Under the pieces are notes generated by a model, which saw only the letters and a list, made by a program, of their open reading frames with translations, made no database searches and was not told the origin of the DNA. Position numbers and translations under genes: made by a program. Shown one piece after another: positions 39,701 through 54,700 of a stretch of 64,000 bases of DNA. Source of the stretch: Phoronis australis (Eukaryota > Phoronida > Phoronidae). Position 1 is the first letter of the stretch, and each line of letters begins with the position of its first letter. Location of the stretch: contig NMRA01000037.1 in the NCBI GenBank assembly GCA_002633005.1, positions 778,703-842,702 of the forward strand, read 5' to 3'.

Positions 39701-42700
39701 TTCCTGACAAATGCAAAATGAACAGTGTTACATAAAACGCACCAAAGAATGCAATAGCCAATCACAAGTGATAACTAAAAGTCAAAGGTACATAAATGTA
39801 TCAAGTTGTTTACTCCTATAAATAGTACCAACACTGACCTATGTAGTATATTTATTCATTCACCATAAGCCACAAGTGACAATGTGAGATATAACATCTT
39901 AACATAAAACTTTGTTGCCCCGCTATCTTGTGGTCTAATTTGAAGATACCACTGTAATACAGACTGCAGTGACTTACTCTCTGAACACTACATCACTGTC
40001 ATGGAAGGGTCTGATCCTGAGGGGCAACGCCGTGTTGTTGGGCCCCAGGGTATAGGCCGTGTCAGTGGACAGCTCCCCTTCGTATGCATCATTGTTCCGG
40101 CCTTCAAAGTCGTAGAAACCTCGAATGCCAGACTTGGCACTGTTTACGGTGGCTGTATTGATTTCATTGGAATAGAAGTTCCTACAATGATTGGGTTAGA
40201 AATGACAAAAAAACAGCAAATGAAATCTGATACAGAACCACTTTCGACATATGCATCAAAAGTAAAAAATACAACACACACATAAAATTTAATTCAATGT
40301 GAGTGTGTTGTGTCTGGTTTAATCAAGAAAAATTGGACAATGCTACACAAAATCCTTACGCCAATGCCTCATCAATCTGCACCAGCATCTCATGTGAGTT
40401 TGAATCGCACCTGTACACTCTCACTACTTCCCCTTCCANCCTTCCCCCCCCCCCCCCCTCCCTTCCCTTAGACTTACTGCCTCATGGAGTGCTTTGAGAA
40501 CTCATCGTCAGCAGCCAGGCTGAGACTGTCCATCTTGTGGAGGCGACGTTGTTGCACACAGATGATGATGATAAGAATGACCAGCAAGATGAAGCCTGCA
40601 CAGCCAGCAGCAATACCTGGTTGAGATGAACTGAGCATGTAATGGCTGAAGTAGGGTAAAACAGGGGATATGGTGGCTGATGTAGGATAAAACAGGGAAT
40701 GTAATGACTGACTTAGGGTAAAACAGAAGACTTGGTGGCTGACACAGGAGAAAACAGCGAATGTAACGTCTGAAGCAGGGTAAAACAGGATGATACAGGA
40801 GAAAATGGAATGCAATGTCTGAAGTCAGGTGAAAGAGAGAACATGGCGGCTGACATAAGAGAAAACAGCAAATGTAGTCTGCAGCACAGCAAAACGAGGG
40901 TGTAATGCGTAGCAGAAGAAGGGTAGAACAGGGAATTTAGTGGATGCAAAACAAAGAATGAAGTGGCAAAGTAAGAGGTCAAAACAAAGACCCATAGTGG
41001 CAAAGGAGTCGGGAAGGTAGCCAGGGGTTAAATTTGGGTGCGCAGTGGCTAAAATAGGAGAAAACAGACCATGAAGTAGGATAAAACCTCAAACACCACC
41101 TGGTGTTGATATCAAAAACATGACTCTAGCCTACAACACGTCAACTGGACAGGTTGTCATTCAGTATACTTCTACACCTTACTTCCTGCATGATGGCCAC
41201 TTCCATTATCTCTACAAACATTATGTAACTTAACATAAATGTTGATTACTTGAAGAGAAAGCTAACTTTAACTTAAATTGATCAGGTTCAATGCCATCCG
41301 CACAATATTACAATCTACTCATAGGGACAGTATATACTAACCACCAATAGCACCATCTGAGAGAGCCACTGCCCGCTCGGGCTCAACTGGCTTGGGCATG
41401 GCTGGGGTCTGCACACTGACTGGGGTTGAAAATGAGCCATTACCACCCCTACAAATATACACAGTTGAACACAACACTGTATTTAAAAAAATTCAAGGTA
41501 AATGGAAAAAACAAAATTGGTATGCAATATTGCTGAAAAGGCCATATAAAAAAACTAACAAATAACAACTACAGCATGTCTTTTACCCCAATTTATTCGC
41601 CATCTGTTGGCAGGATTTTGATCTTACCTTATTCCTTTCCACATTATGCTGTTTTGAGATCCATTGCTAATGCTTTAGTGCTATTTGTATGTGTGCCATG
41701 CTTATAGTCTAACATGGTTTATAAGTCACTTTATTACTGACCACACATGCTGGTCACGGATCAGAGTTTATTTGTAATGCGGCAATTTTGTCAATTCTTG
41801 CTTCCGCATTTACTAATAATAAGATTGTTTAGCGTCTTCTCCCTGGCTGTGTTCATTACAGCTAATTGGTGTAAGTTATGTTTGATATTCACTTCGAGCT
41901 TTCACATTGTTTTTTTGTAATAGAAGGTTTGGCAAGATACGCTGTAATGTGTTTATAATTAGTTTCTATTATTACAGAACTTAAGTATCAAATTGGAAAA
42001 TGTGTTGTTATTTTGAAAACAGCTAACTCGTATGTTTGTTCAGATGACTTACACAATGCTTTGTATAGATTTCAGTTGAACCGCGCTATAAGCGACAGAA
42101 AAAAAGTAATGTGCAAAATAAAACTGCTTGCGATCTTCCTTGCAGCTTTAACGTTTTTCACAACCACAACTAACCCGATACATTTAATTGAAACACTTAA
42201 GAACATATTCAAAATCTGGAGGCTAAATAAATTGTAGTGGATAGTGCCGGTAATTATGCTAATATGCTTTTCAAAAACCAGAATTTTAATGTATAGCAAG
42301 TGCTCACCTGTTGTAAGAAGCCACCTTCACCAGGTAAGCTGTATTCTGGATCAGCCCCGTGACCAGGTGTGAATTACCGGAGGCTCTCTCCACTGTGTAT
42401 TGACTAGTGTTGAGTGGAGCGTGGGCCACCAGGTAACCAACCACACTCTCATTGTACACCAACTGTAAATAGAAAATACGCATTATAAAAGTAATTGCAG
42501 GCAGTCTGGTACACGTGACGGGCCCAATGCACTGATCACCTGGAACCATTTTATGCTTTATTAATATATAGTTAAAACTGAGCCGAGGAGCTAGAAACCT
42601 GACTCAAGGGTCTAGCAGTGTGACCCAGTTGGACTCGAACCCACGACCTCGAGTACAGGAAGTAAACACTTGTCATACTAGGCCACACTGCTTCCTCTGT

Positions 42701-45700
42701 AATATGGAGAGACAATATGGTGGAGAACTGTACAACATTCAAGAACAGAAAATCAAGTGCTTCTTTTGTATGAAACTAAACATGAAAAAATGCTGGAAAT
42801 GTTCCACTAGAAATTCAAAATTATAAAACAGTACAATTTCACCGCACAAATAAAAACAACGGAAAAATCGCACGCTCATCGTTCATAGAGTGAAGTTTGC
42901 AGGACCTCTGCAGTTGGCGAATGGACTAATCCCTGCAGAATGTATTATGACGGTCTTAAGTAAAAAACAACAAGAAATGACATTAACGTTTAAAACTGAG
43001 CTTTTATATTCAAGCAGATAATCTTCTTCTCATGCTCTTCACATAAAATCACTGCAAATAAATTCAACATCTTCAATATCACAAATCTCGACTTACATTC
43101 CATTGCACCAAGATCTTGTCATGTCCTCTTGGAATGACTCTGACACCAGAGGGTGCTGACTGCGGCTTCCTCTCATACACCTCTACAACCATTTTGACGA
43201 AATCACTCCACGTGCCAGCCTGTGAGTTGCCCGCCCTCAGTTGAACATCGTACAAGGATGAGTAGGCTAACTTGTGGAGTACTACGGCAGTAGTGGTAGA
43301 CGGCTGCACCACAATGGGTGACACGCTGGAGTTGACCTTAGAGTAATACACCTCGTATATGATGAAGGCTGCAAAAGGTTTTATCATTTTATATGAATAT
43401 GTAGATCTTAAACCAGCGTGGAAATATAGAATGTACATTTTGAAGTCTGATCTCCACGTCATGTGTTGACCACATCACGTGACCCAAAGATATGGCCACC
43501 AGGTGGCGTGCAGACCAGACTTGAAAATGTTTGAGTTTCATCATTTTACTCCATGAATTATTTTTCAAACTGATAACTCTTGCTTGAGTAACACTTTTAA
43601 CTTTTATAATACTAATAATAATAGTAATAATAGGGATAATAATAATGGCAAAGCTTTGTAAAATACATCAAAATTACTTGCACAAATATAATGTCCTGTG
43701 GTTTCTGGGTTTGTTTGTTGCTGTTCAATGGGTGCTCCTTTTATGCAATATTATCTCATTCAAATCATATCTGGGAAAGAAAAAAGTTAATATCCAATGA
43801 CACCACAGAGAATGTTATTAATAACAGCAATATGATTAAAACCTACCAGGGTCCCCATTCATCTCAAGAGGAGCATCCCACGTCACCTCTATATTGTTGC
43901 CGTTGACTGCTGTTTGCACATTCACTGGAACTGATGGAGCTAGAAAGAATAAAAAAAAACAAAAATGAAAACAATGTGATGTCCAAATAACGAGGGTCCC
44001 ACTAAATATGCATTCGTCACGCACTATATTCATCCACACAGTAAATGTTTAACCCATGAAAGCTTTTGACATTATAGACCACGGTGCCAAAAACAACAGA
44101 CGTCATTTACAAAGCGCTCGAGAAAACATTTCGCCAAATGATGACTGACATGTCATTTGGTCATATTTCAGTAAAGCAATTTGAGCAACAAGTTACCAAT
44201 GTCAGTAGTAAAGCTTAAGTTATCAATAAGTGACTGTTGACTTTCACAACATACCTCCCTCTTTCGTTCGTACTGTTGTTGCATTGCTATACCCTCCATC
44301 ACCAATAGCGTTAACAGCCTTCACTCTGAATGTATACTCTGTGAACGGCTGCAGGTTGTCAAAGGTGTAGATGGAGTAACGGACATTATCCACTGATGTC
44401 CACACGCCAGTGGCAGCCATCTTGTATTGTACGACGTGACTGGTGATCGGAGGAACGATATGTGGGTTGGACCAGGCGAGGGTGACACGTGATGCCTGGG
44501 CGTTTGTGAACGAGAGGCTAGTTGGAGCTGCTGGCACTGTAACAACAATAACAGATGAGTAGGAAAAAGTAAAGAAAAATGCAAAGACTTGGTCTGACAC
44601 ACACTTCTTGGGACTTACTGGTTATTTCATGGGATAGCTTGTGGCAGGTCCGGAATATTTCACATCATTTACAGTAAGAGAGCACTTCCACATAACTCCC
44701 ACTCAATGTGTCTACCGTGTAATTAATAATAAAATGTCAGTCGTCTTCTCACCTGTCAAAGTCTGAGTATCACCTCCATACACATTGGATGCCATGCAGC
44801 GGTAGTTACTGCTGATATCGGTTTCCTGAACACGAAGAGTTCCATTAGCCAGGACAGAGTGGCCAATAGGTGGCGGTAGGCCATCCTGGATCTCAGTTGG
44901 GCCAATGTAGTACCTGATCTTGGGGGAAGGTGTTCCCTGGGCGAGGCAGTGAATCAACAGGAAGTCCTTCAACCGAATGGCAGAGACTGTGACCAAGGCA
45001 GGTACACCTATTGAGAACAACAATATTAGAAATAATAATGGTAATGATAATGATAACAATAACAATAATAATACAAATAATAATAACAGTAATAATAATG
45101 ATGACACTAATAATAATGATGATGATGATAATGACAATAACAACAATAATGATGACTGGTTATTACTGGTCATCATGGTACTGTCCGTGCTGCTAATATA
45201 TTCAACATGCCTTTTGTCCAACTCAACTCTCCAGAAGAGAGTCAACAACAGTTACAACAAGAATAAGATTCTAAACATCATCAGATGCCTGAATGTAACG
45301 GATAACAACAATGAACATTCATCTTAAGCGAGGGCTTTGAAGTGCACAGTAGCTGAAAATAGTAATCGCTTTTAAAGAACCTCTAAAAAAAATTTGTTTT
45401 ATTTTCAATTGTTTCCATATAAGTGCTTTTAAAAAACTTATATGCAGCAAAAGATAAAAGGATCCATTTTTGAGTGTTTATTGACATTTATAATTTGCTG
45501 TGCGTCCTTGATTTTTATTAACATAAAAAATAAACCGACATTCCAACATGGAATAAATATTTCTGTGACGCAAACATTTACAATCCGTGCTCAACAGTTT
45601 CAGATAGCATTTCTGTGACGCAAACATTTACAATGCGTGCTCAACAGTTTCAGATAGCATTTCTGTGACGCAAACATTTACAATGCGTGGTCAACAGTTT

Positions 45701-48700
45701 CAGATAGCCCATGGTCAAAAATGACCCAAACTACCTTACCTTCAACATACACCTGGGCAGTACTGTTTACACATCCCATAATATTACAGGCTGTACACGT
45801 CCACACACCCCAGTGTGTTCTCACAACAGCGCGCGGGATTCTCACGCCATTGCCATTGACAACGTACTCCCCAGAGGTGACTGCACTGCCATCTGGTGTA
45901 GTCCACGAGACTGACGGAATGGGGTCACCTGACGTAGTACAGCTGAGACTGGTGGCATCCCCTACCAGCACCGTGACAGGTGAGGTGATGGTTGAAATTA
46001 CTGGTGGAACTAGACAATGTGAACAGAGTAATAATTACGATATTATAGAATAATCGATAACTAACAGACTACAGTAGAAAGAATAACGAGCCATGATAGA
46101 AGGCATCAATAAATTTTGCATGATTACATATAACATTTTTGCATAAAACACAGAATAAATAAATAAATATGTTTAGGCAGCCCCAATGAGAATTACAATA
46201 CATGGAAGCAACGAAGAACAACAGAAATGGTACAAGACCTAAATGAATCCAAATTACTTGGCCTTCCCAATAACTTGAAGAAAATCTAATTCAAATAGTT
46301 TGAGTTGAGAGTGCTTATGAAGTTAAATTCTCTCATGACTGTGAGAATACATAATTAGAAATGAAGTCTATGATAACTATTTGATTAACATGAACAGTAA
46401 CTGTTATAGCAGACGACAGAAAAAGAATGGACACCTGTAGCCAGCAATTCGTCATAAAATCACGTATAAAAAGAATTTAAACAATTGAAATACTTAGACA
46501 GCAATGAGGAAAATGTTCAGCATACCTTGCACATTTAAGTAGGCGTGGCCAGACACACTTGATACGGAGTTGACAGCTCGACACAAATACCAGCCTTCAT
46601 CATTCTGACGCAGCCGCTGCAAGCACAATTATGGTTATCAACAGTGATAATACACACTGTTTCGAAAATGATAGAGATCAGGTAAGTTATTTTATCCAGG
46701 TGTGAAACTCATTTCGTAACTGCGAAAATTCTTCACTTGTTTTATATGAAATAATTGTCAAAATAATTACTTTTCCATTTTCCGAAGGCAGACTACTTTG
46801 CTACAAATAATAAAAATTACACCAGAAGTTTCCGACAGCTCTTCAATCTATGCTACACTACCAACAGAGTGAAATTTTCTTAATATTTTTTTTAAAAATT
46901 TGGAAATTTAAAATTCCACTTGTCGGCCATATTTACTGCTAAGTAGACCAAGACTTACCACAACCCCAATACAAGGAAGGGAGACCCAAATTTCTTAACT
47001 AAGTTTCCCTGAACTCTAGTTTCTACCAAAACCAACCGCAGTAAGACCAAAAGTTGAAACATAGGTACACCCTGATCATGAGGTCTTGCACCCCGATCAT
47101 GAGGACCCTAAACCACCTTTTAGATGCAGCTCGTTAAACAAAATAATTTTGGTCACTACCATGAAGTCTCATCAATTTAAGACACAATATGGCCAAGAAG
47201 TGAATTTTTATTTTAATTTCTCATTTTTTCAATGAAAGAGAGGCTGCACCAAAGTGTAATGCTTTCCTATATTCAAGGTCTGCACCATAGCAACCGTTAA
47301 AATTTTGTTGGAAAATTGTGGGCATTCACGACAACGTAAGAAGCCTTTTAAAACTGTGGAAAGGACAATTTCAATAATTTCTTTCGTCCGAAATTTGAAA
47401 GATTACACCGTAGTAGCTATACAAACATTTCAGTTATGTCTGCAACTATAATGTTCAGACACTTTAATTTAACCTCAAGTTTAGTAACTTATGGTTATGC
47501 TTGGTTAAATCCTATTTTAAATGTTATACAATTATAACTTATAGTTCCCTAAAACCTTTCATTCCTAAGATTACTTAGTTCAACCCCAACAGGCAGGTAA
47601 CACAGTCTTGCAACTTGCAAAAGAACAAATTTAGATTTTTTTTAATCTGAACACCTTCAGCACTTACAGTACAGCAACACTAATTACAATACAACATTGT
47701 TGATTTACCTGAAAGATGAGGTCACCCGTTGACATGACGATGACATTTGACCCTTGATTTGTGATAATCTCCACTCCTTGACTTCCTGAGCTGTCCGACA
47801 TGTACCAGTAGAAGAGTGGAGGGTTCCTAGCTTTGGCAGAACATTTCAAAGTGAGGCTCTCACTCAAGTTACCAGTCGAGTTGGCCGGGGCTATCAACCA
47901 CACTGGCTGATCTGGAACAAGTGCCAGAAGAAACATGTGAACGCAGCACTAAATGCTTGTGAAAATGAGACATCCACTTACTAGGTTCATTTGCATTGTA
48001 AAATTTGCTGGCCACAAAATCCTGAATAACTCTACTCATCCTAGAAAAATAGAACTACGGTGAATCCTCAATTAGTTCGCACAAAAATAACTGGCAAAAT
48101 TGTAATTTTTCATTTTTTTGAAGGCAGGTCACTTTGCAACAAATGACGGAACAATAACCAAATTTCTTACGACACCTACAGAGTACAAACAAGCTAACAA
48201 CTGACAACATTTATCATTTCATTTCTGTTGAGAAATTTAACAAAATAAAATTTTACTAGTCCACAATAACATGCTCGAAGTAGGTAAAGAATTACTGTAA
48301 CACAGACACATGTATAATTGACTTCTTTGGTTCTTACCAAATGTGTAGAGGTCAGCAGTGACTTCACGCTTGCCAACACTGTTCTCAGCAACGCAGGTGT
48401 AGGAGCCCAACTGAGATGACCTCAGCCCCGTAATATGGATAGTGTTGTTGGAGTAGATATCCATGTTATCCTCTGGAAGTAAAGATCAAACATGAGAAAA
48501 CACCCGGGGAACATTCAATGAAAACGTGAGAGAGGTGGCTTCACACAGTAAGTAAAGTAGTTCCATTCAAATTCAAGGACTTCTTTCAACTGATTTAGAG
48601 AAGCTTTCGATGACTGTACATCACGCCCAAAATTGAAAATTCAGAACTTCTGCATCTGTGATTGGCTGCTCCCTGACCTTTGATGGGGATCATTCATTGA

Positions 48701-51700
48701 TCATATATCACAGTCAGCGGATGATCCCAATCCATGGTTAGGCAGCTGTCAATCAGAGGGCAGCTATCTCAACAACAAAAAATACAAAATGATCCTGTTG
48801 ATCGAGTTCAACTTGTAACATGCATAATGCTTTAGACCGGGGTTACATATCCGTCAGGGATCAATTAAATTGATCTGTGCTGCTATATTGGAATTGTCTT
48901 GTCTGCAGTGACCACATCATTAAAAGAATTGAACCAGATTCCAGTCCCAACAGAGAATAAAAAAACAGTTCATATTGCTGACAATATATATTAAGCAATG
49001 TGTAAAACATGGGGTTGACCTGTTTGGGACTATACAAATTAATCAGAGAAATGTGAAAATGTGAAACAGTTTCTCAGTGAGGATCTGCACTATAATATTA
49101 TTCCCATTTGGGTATCATATTTCCGAGACAAGTTCCAACGTTATTTTCCTCCGGACTTAAATAAATATAACCCCCACACAGCCCCTTCCACATATTTATC
49201 ACACTCATTAAAATGAGTGTCTGGGAGAGAGTAGATGGAAAACTCCCAAAGTCTCAAATAATTAGGAACAACCACCTCTAGTGGCAACATCTTGTAAACC
49301 CCTGCAGTTGACATGTTATTCTAATATCGCATTCACATCCATGTTGGCAAGCCTGTGAATATTAATACTATAATCAATTTCCGTAATCACTTTTGTCCTA
49401 AATTGGAAACCCTTTACCACTACATGTAATAATACAACTAGTGTCAGTGTGTCCCTAAGTCAAACAGAAGGGATTTCTGAGCTCATAATTTTATGCACTG
49501 AAAGCCACATGATCAGCAATCACTGTGTTCCATGGCAAAAAGCTGCATGGAGTTATGAGATGGCACATTGCTTGTAATGAAATGGTCAGTAAACAATCAT
49601 AGCAAGCCATATCGGTGGGTTTGTCCTTTTGTTCACATGAAGTCTTGTGAACTGAATCGGTTTCACAACCACAAGCCTTAGACCCCATCATAATTCTATC
49701 ACACTTCCTAACAGTCACCCACAGCAACAGGCTTCTTTGGTCTTACCCAGTACAATACGTTGTCCGTTCCTTCTCCATGACACACTGGGGGTAGGATGAC
49801 CGGTGGCCATGCACTCTATCTGGACAACACTGCCAAGAGTGACCATCTGATCTTTAGGCAACAGCTGGAAACTGGGAGGCACTGAAACACAAACATTTCA
49901 TAATAACAAGTTCAGACACATATAGGTGGCATACTGCCACAGTTTATCAGGATTGCACCTCCAAGCCGTTAGCAAGACTGTCGTAGTGCCACCCTATGGC
50001 TACACCGGTAACTGAAAAATCATCCGTACTCTCAGGTCAAATCTACTGGGGATCGCTCGCCAAAGGGAAAGGACAGGAAGAGTGTGTAAAGATAAGGTTG
50101 GGTAGGGAAACATGCAGAGATGAGTTCCATCATCGCCAGGTTTTTGATCCACATCTTAAGCTGAGTCGTATACCAAGAGGCAACGTACCAATGGAGTTCA
50201 CAAGACATTCACAATATGGTGCCATGTCAAGGTAACTGAATCTTGGTTTTAGGAAAAGATGGGGGAGGCTAAATGGCATTTCCGTGCTGTGGCCACTAGA
50301 TAGCTCAAAAGCTAGTCTAGAACTAGCTATCATCAGAGGGCTGCCTCTTGTTAGCTTAAAGAAAATCCTCCAACATTTGTAGTTCCAGTTGGAGACTGGA
50401 TGGGGACCTGTATGTGTGATGGGGGCTGAGACATTCCTGAGGTTACTCCTCATCCATGTGTCAACTTATCCAAGTTTTGGAATTCCTTAAGGTGAATGAT
50501 GTTGTACTCTTCACAAGTGTAATAACTCTCCCAGTATTAAACACACCCCTACTATCACCTACACAACACACCACTCACGGGACACTGTCACCTTGACTGT
50601 AGCGTGCATCACAGCCTACACAACACACCATTCACAGGACATTGTCACCTTGACTGTAGCATGCATCACAGCCTACACAACACACCACTCACGGGACACT
50701 GTCACCTTGACAGTAGCGTGCATCACAGCCTACACAACACACCACTCACGGGACACTGTCACCTTGACTGTAGCGTGCATCACAGCCTACCCAACACACA
50801 ACTCACCGGACACTGTCACCTTGACTGTAGCATGTATCACAGTCAACAGATTCCTAGCTTCACATGTGTACTGGCCTTCGTGCATTTTCCTCACAAACGG
50901 CAGGACCAAGCTTCCATTACTGAGCAGCTGTAAGAGACACACCTTGGTACGTAAATGACATGTTGAAGTTGTATACAACAATGATAATACAGACTCTAGA
51001 ATGATGAATCATCTCCAACAGTTAAAACACAAACTACAGATAACAGTTGCAGTAGCCGTTTGAGATTTTATTTTGAAAATGCAAAATGGACCTAGAGACA
51101 AGGGGGGCACCAACCTTGCTCAGCCATTTTTTGCATTGCTGCCATACAGCAATACCAAGAGCACTCTGTGTGTATAACTGTCAAACATTCTCATGTCACC
51201 ATCCAGAGCGTAGATAACTGTGTCACAGAGTTGCTCAAAAACACTATCCATTACATAGCAAAACACAAGTTCAACAGATTCTAAAAGGGATTATTACCGT
51301 AAACTTTTACATCAAACATCAGTCGAAATATACTTGCATACTGATCTTACAGTGAACTAACTCTAGAAAGGACTGTGTTCCACATATTAGCCAAGTAACT
51401 AACCTGATATGAAGACCCGGTCTGTATAGGGAGGCTGTTACCTACTTTGTACCACAGAATTATGGGTAAAGGTCGCCCAGTAGCTTCACAGTTCAATACA
51501 ATGCGATCACCCTCTAATACGGAGTGTGAAACTGGCTCAAGGGTGAAACTGGGAGGTACTGTAACAATACATACATATCAAGCATGAATCTACAACTTGA
51601 AAGAAACTAGCGTTGTGGAGCACCCCCCTAAAGAACCTCATGTGATTCAGTGCATAAGTCTTTACCAGTTTCTATTGATTTGTTTTGTTATTTTTATTTA

Positions 51701-54700
51701 ACAAACTTAAAAAAAAACAACGGCATATACATCATAACATGCTTTGAACCTTACAGTCTCAATAGAATAACGGGAGGTACATTTTAACTACTAAAGACAA
51801 CTTTGGCGACTTGCCAAAGTCAAGAAATAGATCCTCTATCAGTAATTAATAAAATATCATTACTTACACTGAATTGTTATAGTAGCAGACACGGTAGCCG
51901 TGGAAACCACATTGGTTGCTATGCAAGTGTAGCGTCCGTGGTGAGTTGCTACGGTGTCACTGATCACAAGAGTGCCATTGGACCGTACATAAATTCCAGC
52001 CACGACACCGCTGGGTACTGTCAACACAGCTGTAGGAAAGAATAACACCTACGATTCACACTCAGTTGACTCAAACAATCTGACAGCGAGAGAGACACGA
52101 CAGCAATATGAGCCCTCATGTGCATATGTGGAGGCATAAAAACAAGCTTCTCATATAATTCCCGTCATGAAATCTCTTCATATGAATATCACTTTTACTT
52201 ATTAGAATCAACAGGCTGTAGAAGAAGGAATTATGTTTTTTAGAACACATACCACTACGAAAATCATTTCACATTGAACATTTTAATTAATTTCATAGAC
52301 AGGTCTAATATGAGCACAATAAAACCTGAATCTATCAATTCTAAAAACTGTCCATACCTATAACCTTTAGAAGCACATCATTGCAAGAGCTTTCAATGGC
52401 AGACTAGCATCTTTATGTGGTTGGTAACCTAGCCACCAGGTGTCACCAACACCTCATTCATGACTAACTGACTTCCCAGCTATCATAGTTATTTTCATAA
52501 AAAAGTTCCCTATATTTAAAGATATGTCAAAATATACCCCTTTATTTCGCATGTCACAGTTTCGTGTGAAATACATAAAATCCATCATAGGTGACATACT
52601 TGAATCGGGTAATTTCCATGTCATTACAGGTCTCGGTGTACCATCTGCCTGACAGTGTATCTCTACCACACTGTTCTCAGTGGTGGTGATATCACGTGGG
52701 GTGACTATGAACGAGGGACCAACTGGAACAGACAAAGCTTAACTTAAGTGCTGGGCTAAATCATTGTCAGCTATCAACATCCTTTGACCAACAAGATGCA
52801 CGGATTTTGATCAGTCTGCAACAACATCTCTGGAACGATAAGTACTGGATACTTAACATGTATAAAATTATTTAGCATGTATATTTAACATGGATACTTG
52901 ACAATGATCAAACATTATTTACTAAATGACAAACTTTCCTAGTCCGGTATATACAATCAGTACATCTTTCAATATATCACCCAAAATAGTGATTTTTTAA
53001 AATTCAAGGTTTGAAACAAAACGGATTTCAAAGAACATCCAATCATTTGTCAAAATGTCAAAAATACGCAGCCAAAATAATTTTTTTGGAAAATCGATAA
53101 TTACAAAGCTGCATGCTTCCATGGTCATTGCAGCGTTTGCCTTGTCAAAACCCGCGTTTTCAACATTAAATACTACATTTGGTACACTTGTCTTATGAAC
53201 AATTATTTCAAGTTAAAACATTTGTTATTTAACTCCTCTTCAAATAACATGGAGTATGCATTACCTCAATGAGATAAAAAGTGAAAATTATCTAGTTATT
53301 TCAAGTTTTCCATTTGTGGAAATTGACCGTCGGGTATTTTAACACCCACATGATTACTCAGAATCTTCAAAAATTTTAAAGAAGTAGAGTTTCCACACAC
53401 TTACCTTGTACAGTTAGTTTAACCCTGTGTGTGACTGATCCCACTATATTTGAGGCCCTACATGTGTAGGTCCCGGCATCAGAAACTTGCACATTAGTAA
53501 GTTTTATAGCACCAGGGAATGGATATTCTGTCCTCGTAGGAGGGAGGTCTCCATTTTCCTGCAACACAGTATTTATACACTCAGTTATATGAACTAAATG
53601 TACCATATAAACCTGCAGAAAGTCCGTCATATTTAAGAGCACAAAATTGTCAATGAATAGACGTAAGTGAAAGCTAACTCCAATGGCAGTCAAGAGAAAC
53701 TAACTTCCGCAAACTATCAAAAAACTTTGAGAACGAAATAATTGCAGAAATAACTCAACCAGCACCATTTGGTCTCTCCGTGTGAACTTTTCATTTCCTG
53801 GACTATCCTTGATTCATGTGTCAGGATACACTCTATCTTTAGTGAGTACTTCACTTTGAGAACAGCATTCTTCAATATTATGGAAGAGCGTTCCATCAGG
53901 CTAGTAAATGTGAAAGTCAAGACTTTACTAGCGTTTCGTGATTAATCTCACGACCTTGTTTTAATAGTTAACACTAACAAAATGGCTGCCTACAGAAAAT
54001 ATTTGACAAAGGAACATGCAGCTACTGGAGAGAACAGTGCGTACGTCGGGATTTCTCAGCGCAGGTATCTCACGATCAACCAAATGTTTTAGAAAGCACC
54101 GCTGGAAGGCAATATCACATCAGCGTTCAGTGAATCATTCATGACGACTTCCGTCTACAATTCATCTTCATGAACAAAATCTAGCTACAGCTGTGTGCCA
54201 CAAGAGCTGTAGTTACTCTACCTTCCACCAGGAGATGAGAGGAGCAGGTTCACCCATGGCTGAACACTGGAACATGACGGCGCCGGTCTCAAACACCGTG
54301 GTGTCGACAGCGGTAGTGGTGAACTGAGGCCCTGAAACTGGACCTGAGAGGACGGGAAGAAGGGAGATGTCATGAAGACAACTGCGGACGAAATATAATG
54401 CTTGAAGACAACGATAAAATCAAATTTCCTTAGATAATACAAATTAAAAGTCATTCTTATGAAATTGCAAATAGCTCAGAGAGAGGCTGACAAAACTGAA
54501 ATACGAGTCTTCATGAAGTAAAGACATCCATAACATGCAGTTAAAAATTTCATCGTTGCCTCCTGTGATAACGGTAAAAAAGAGAAAAGCTATTTACTAG
54601 GAGACAATTTTAATTAGCTAGTTGAGCATAATGTTGTTTCAAGCCTGCATCTCAGGCCTTCACGTGATCAAGGGCCTGAGCTGCAGGCTTGAAACAACAT

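Noticed and set aside
44712-45248. 178-codon frame with a long Leu/Ser run upstream of Ig-J that resembles a signal anchor
   Set aside because: The Leu/Ser run is the translation of an AAT/GAT trinucleotide repeat in the intron; the true exon starts at the acceptor at 45007.
50593-50958. 121-codon plus-strand frame with repeated TVACITAYTTHHS peptides
   Set aside because: Translation of the 57-bp tandem array on the strand opposite the receptor; no other sign of a gene.
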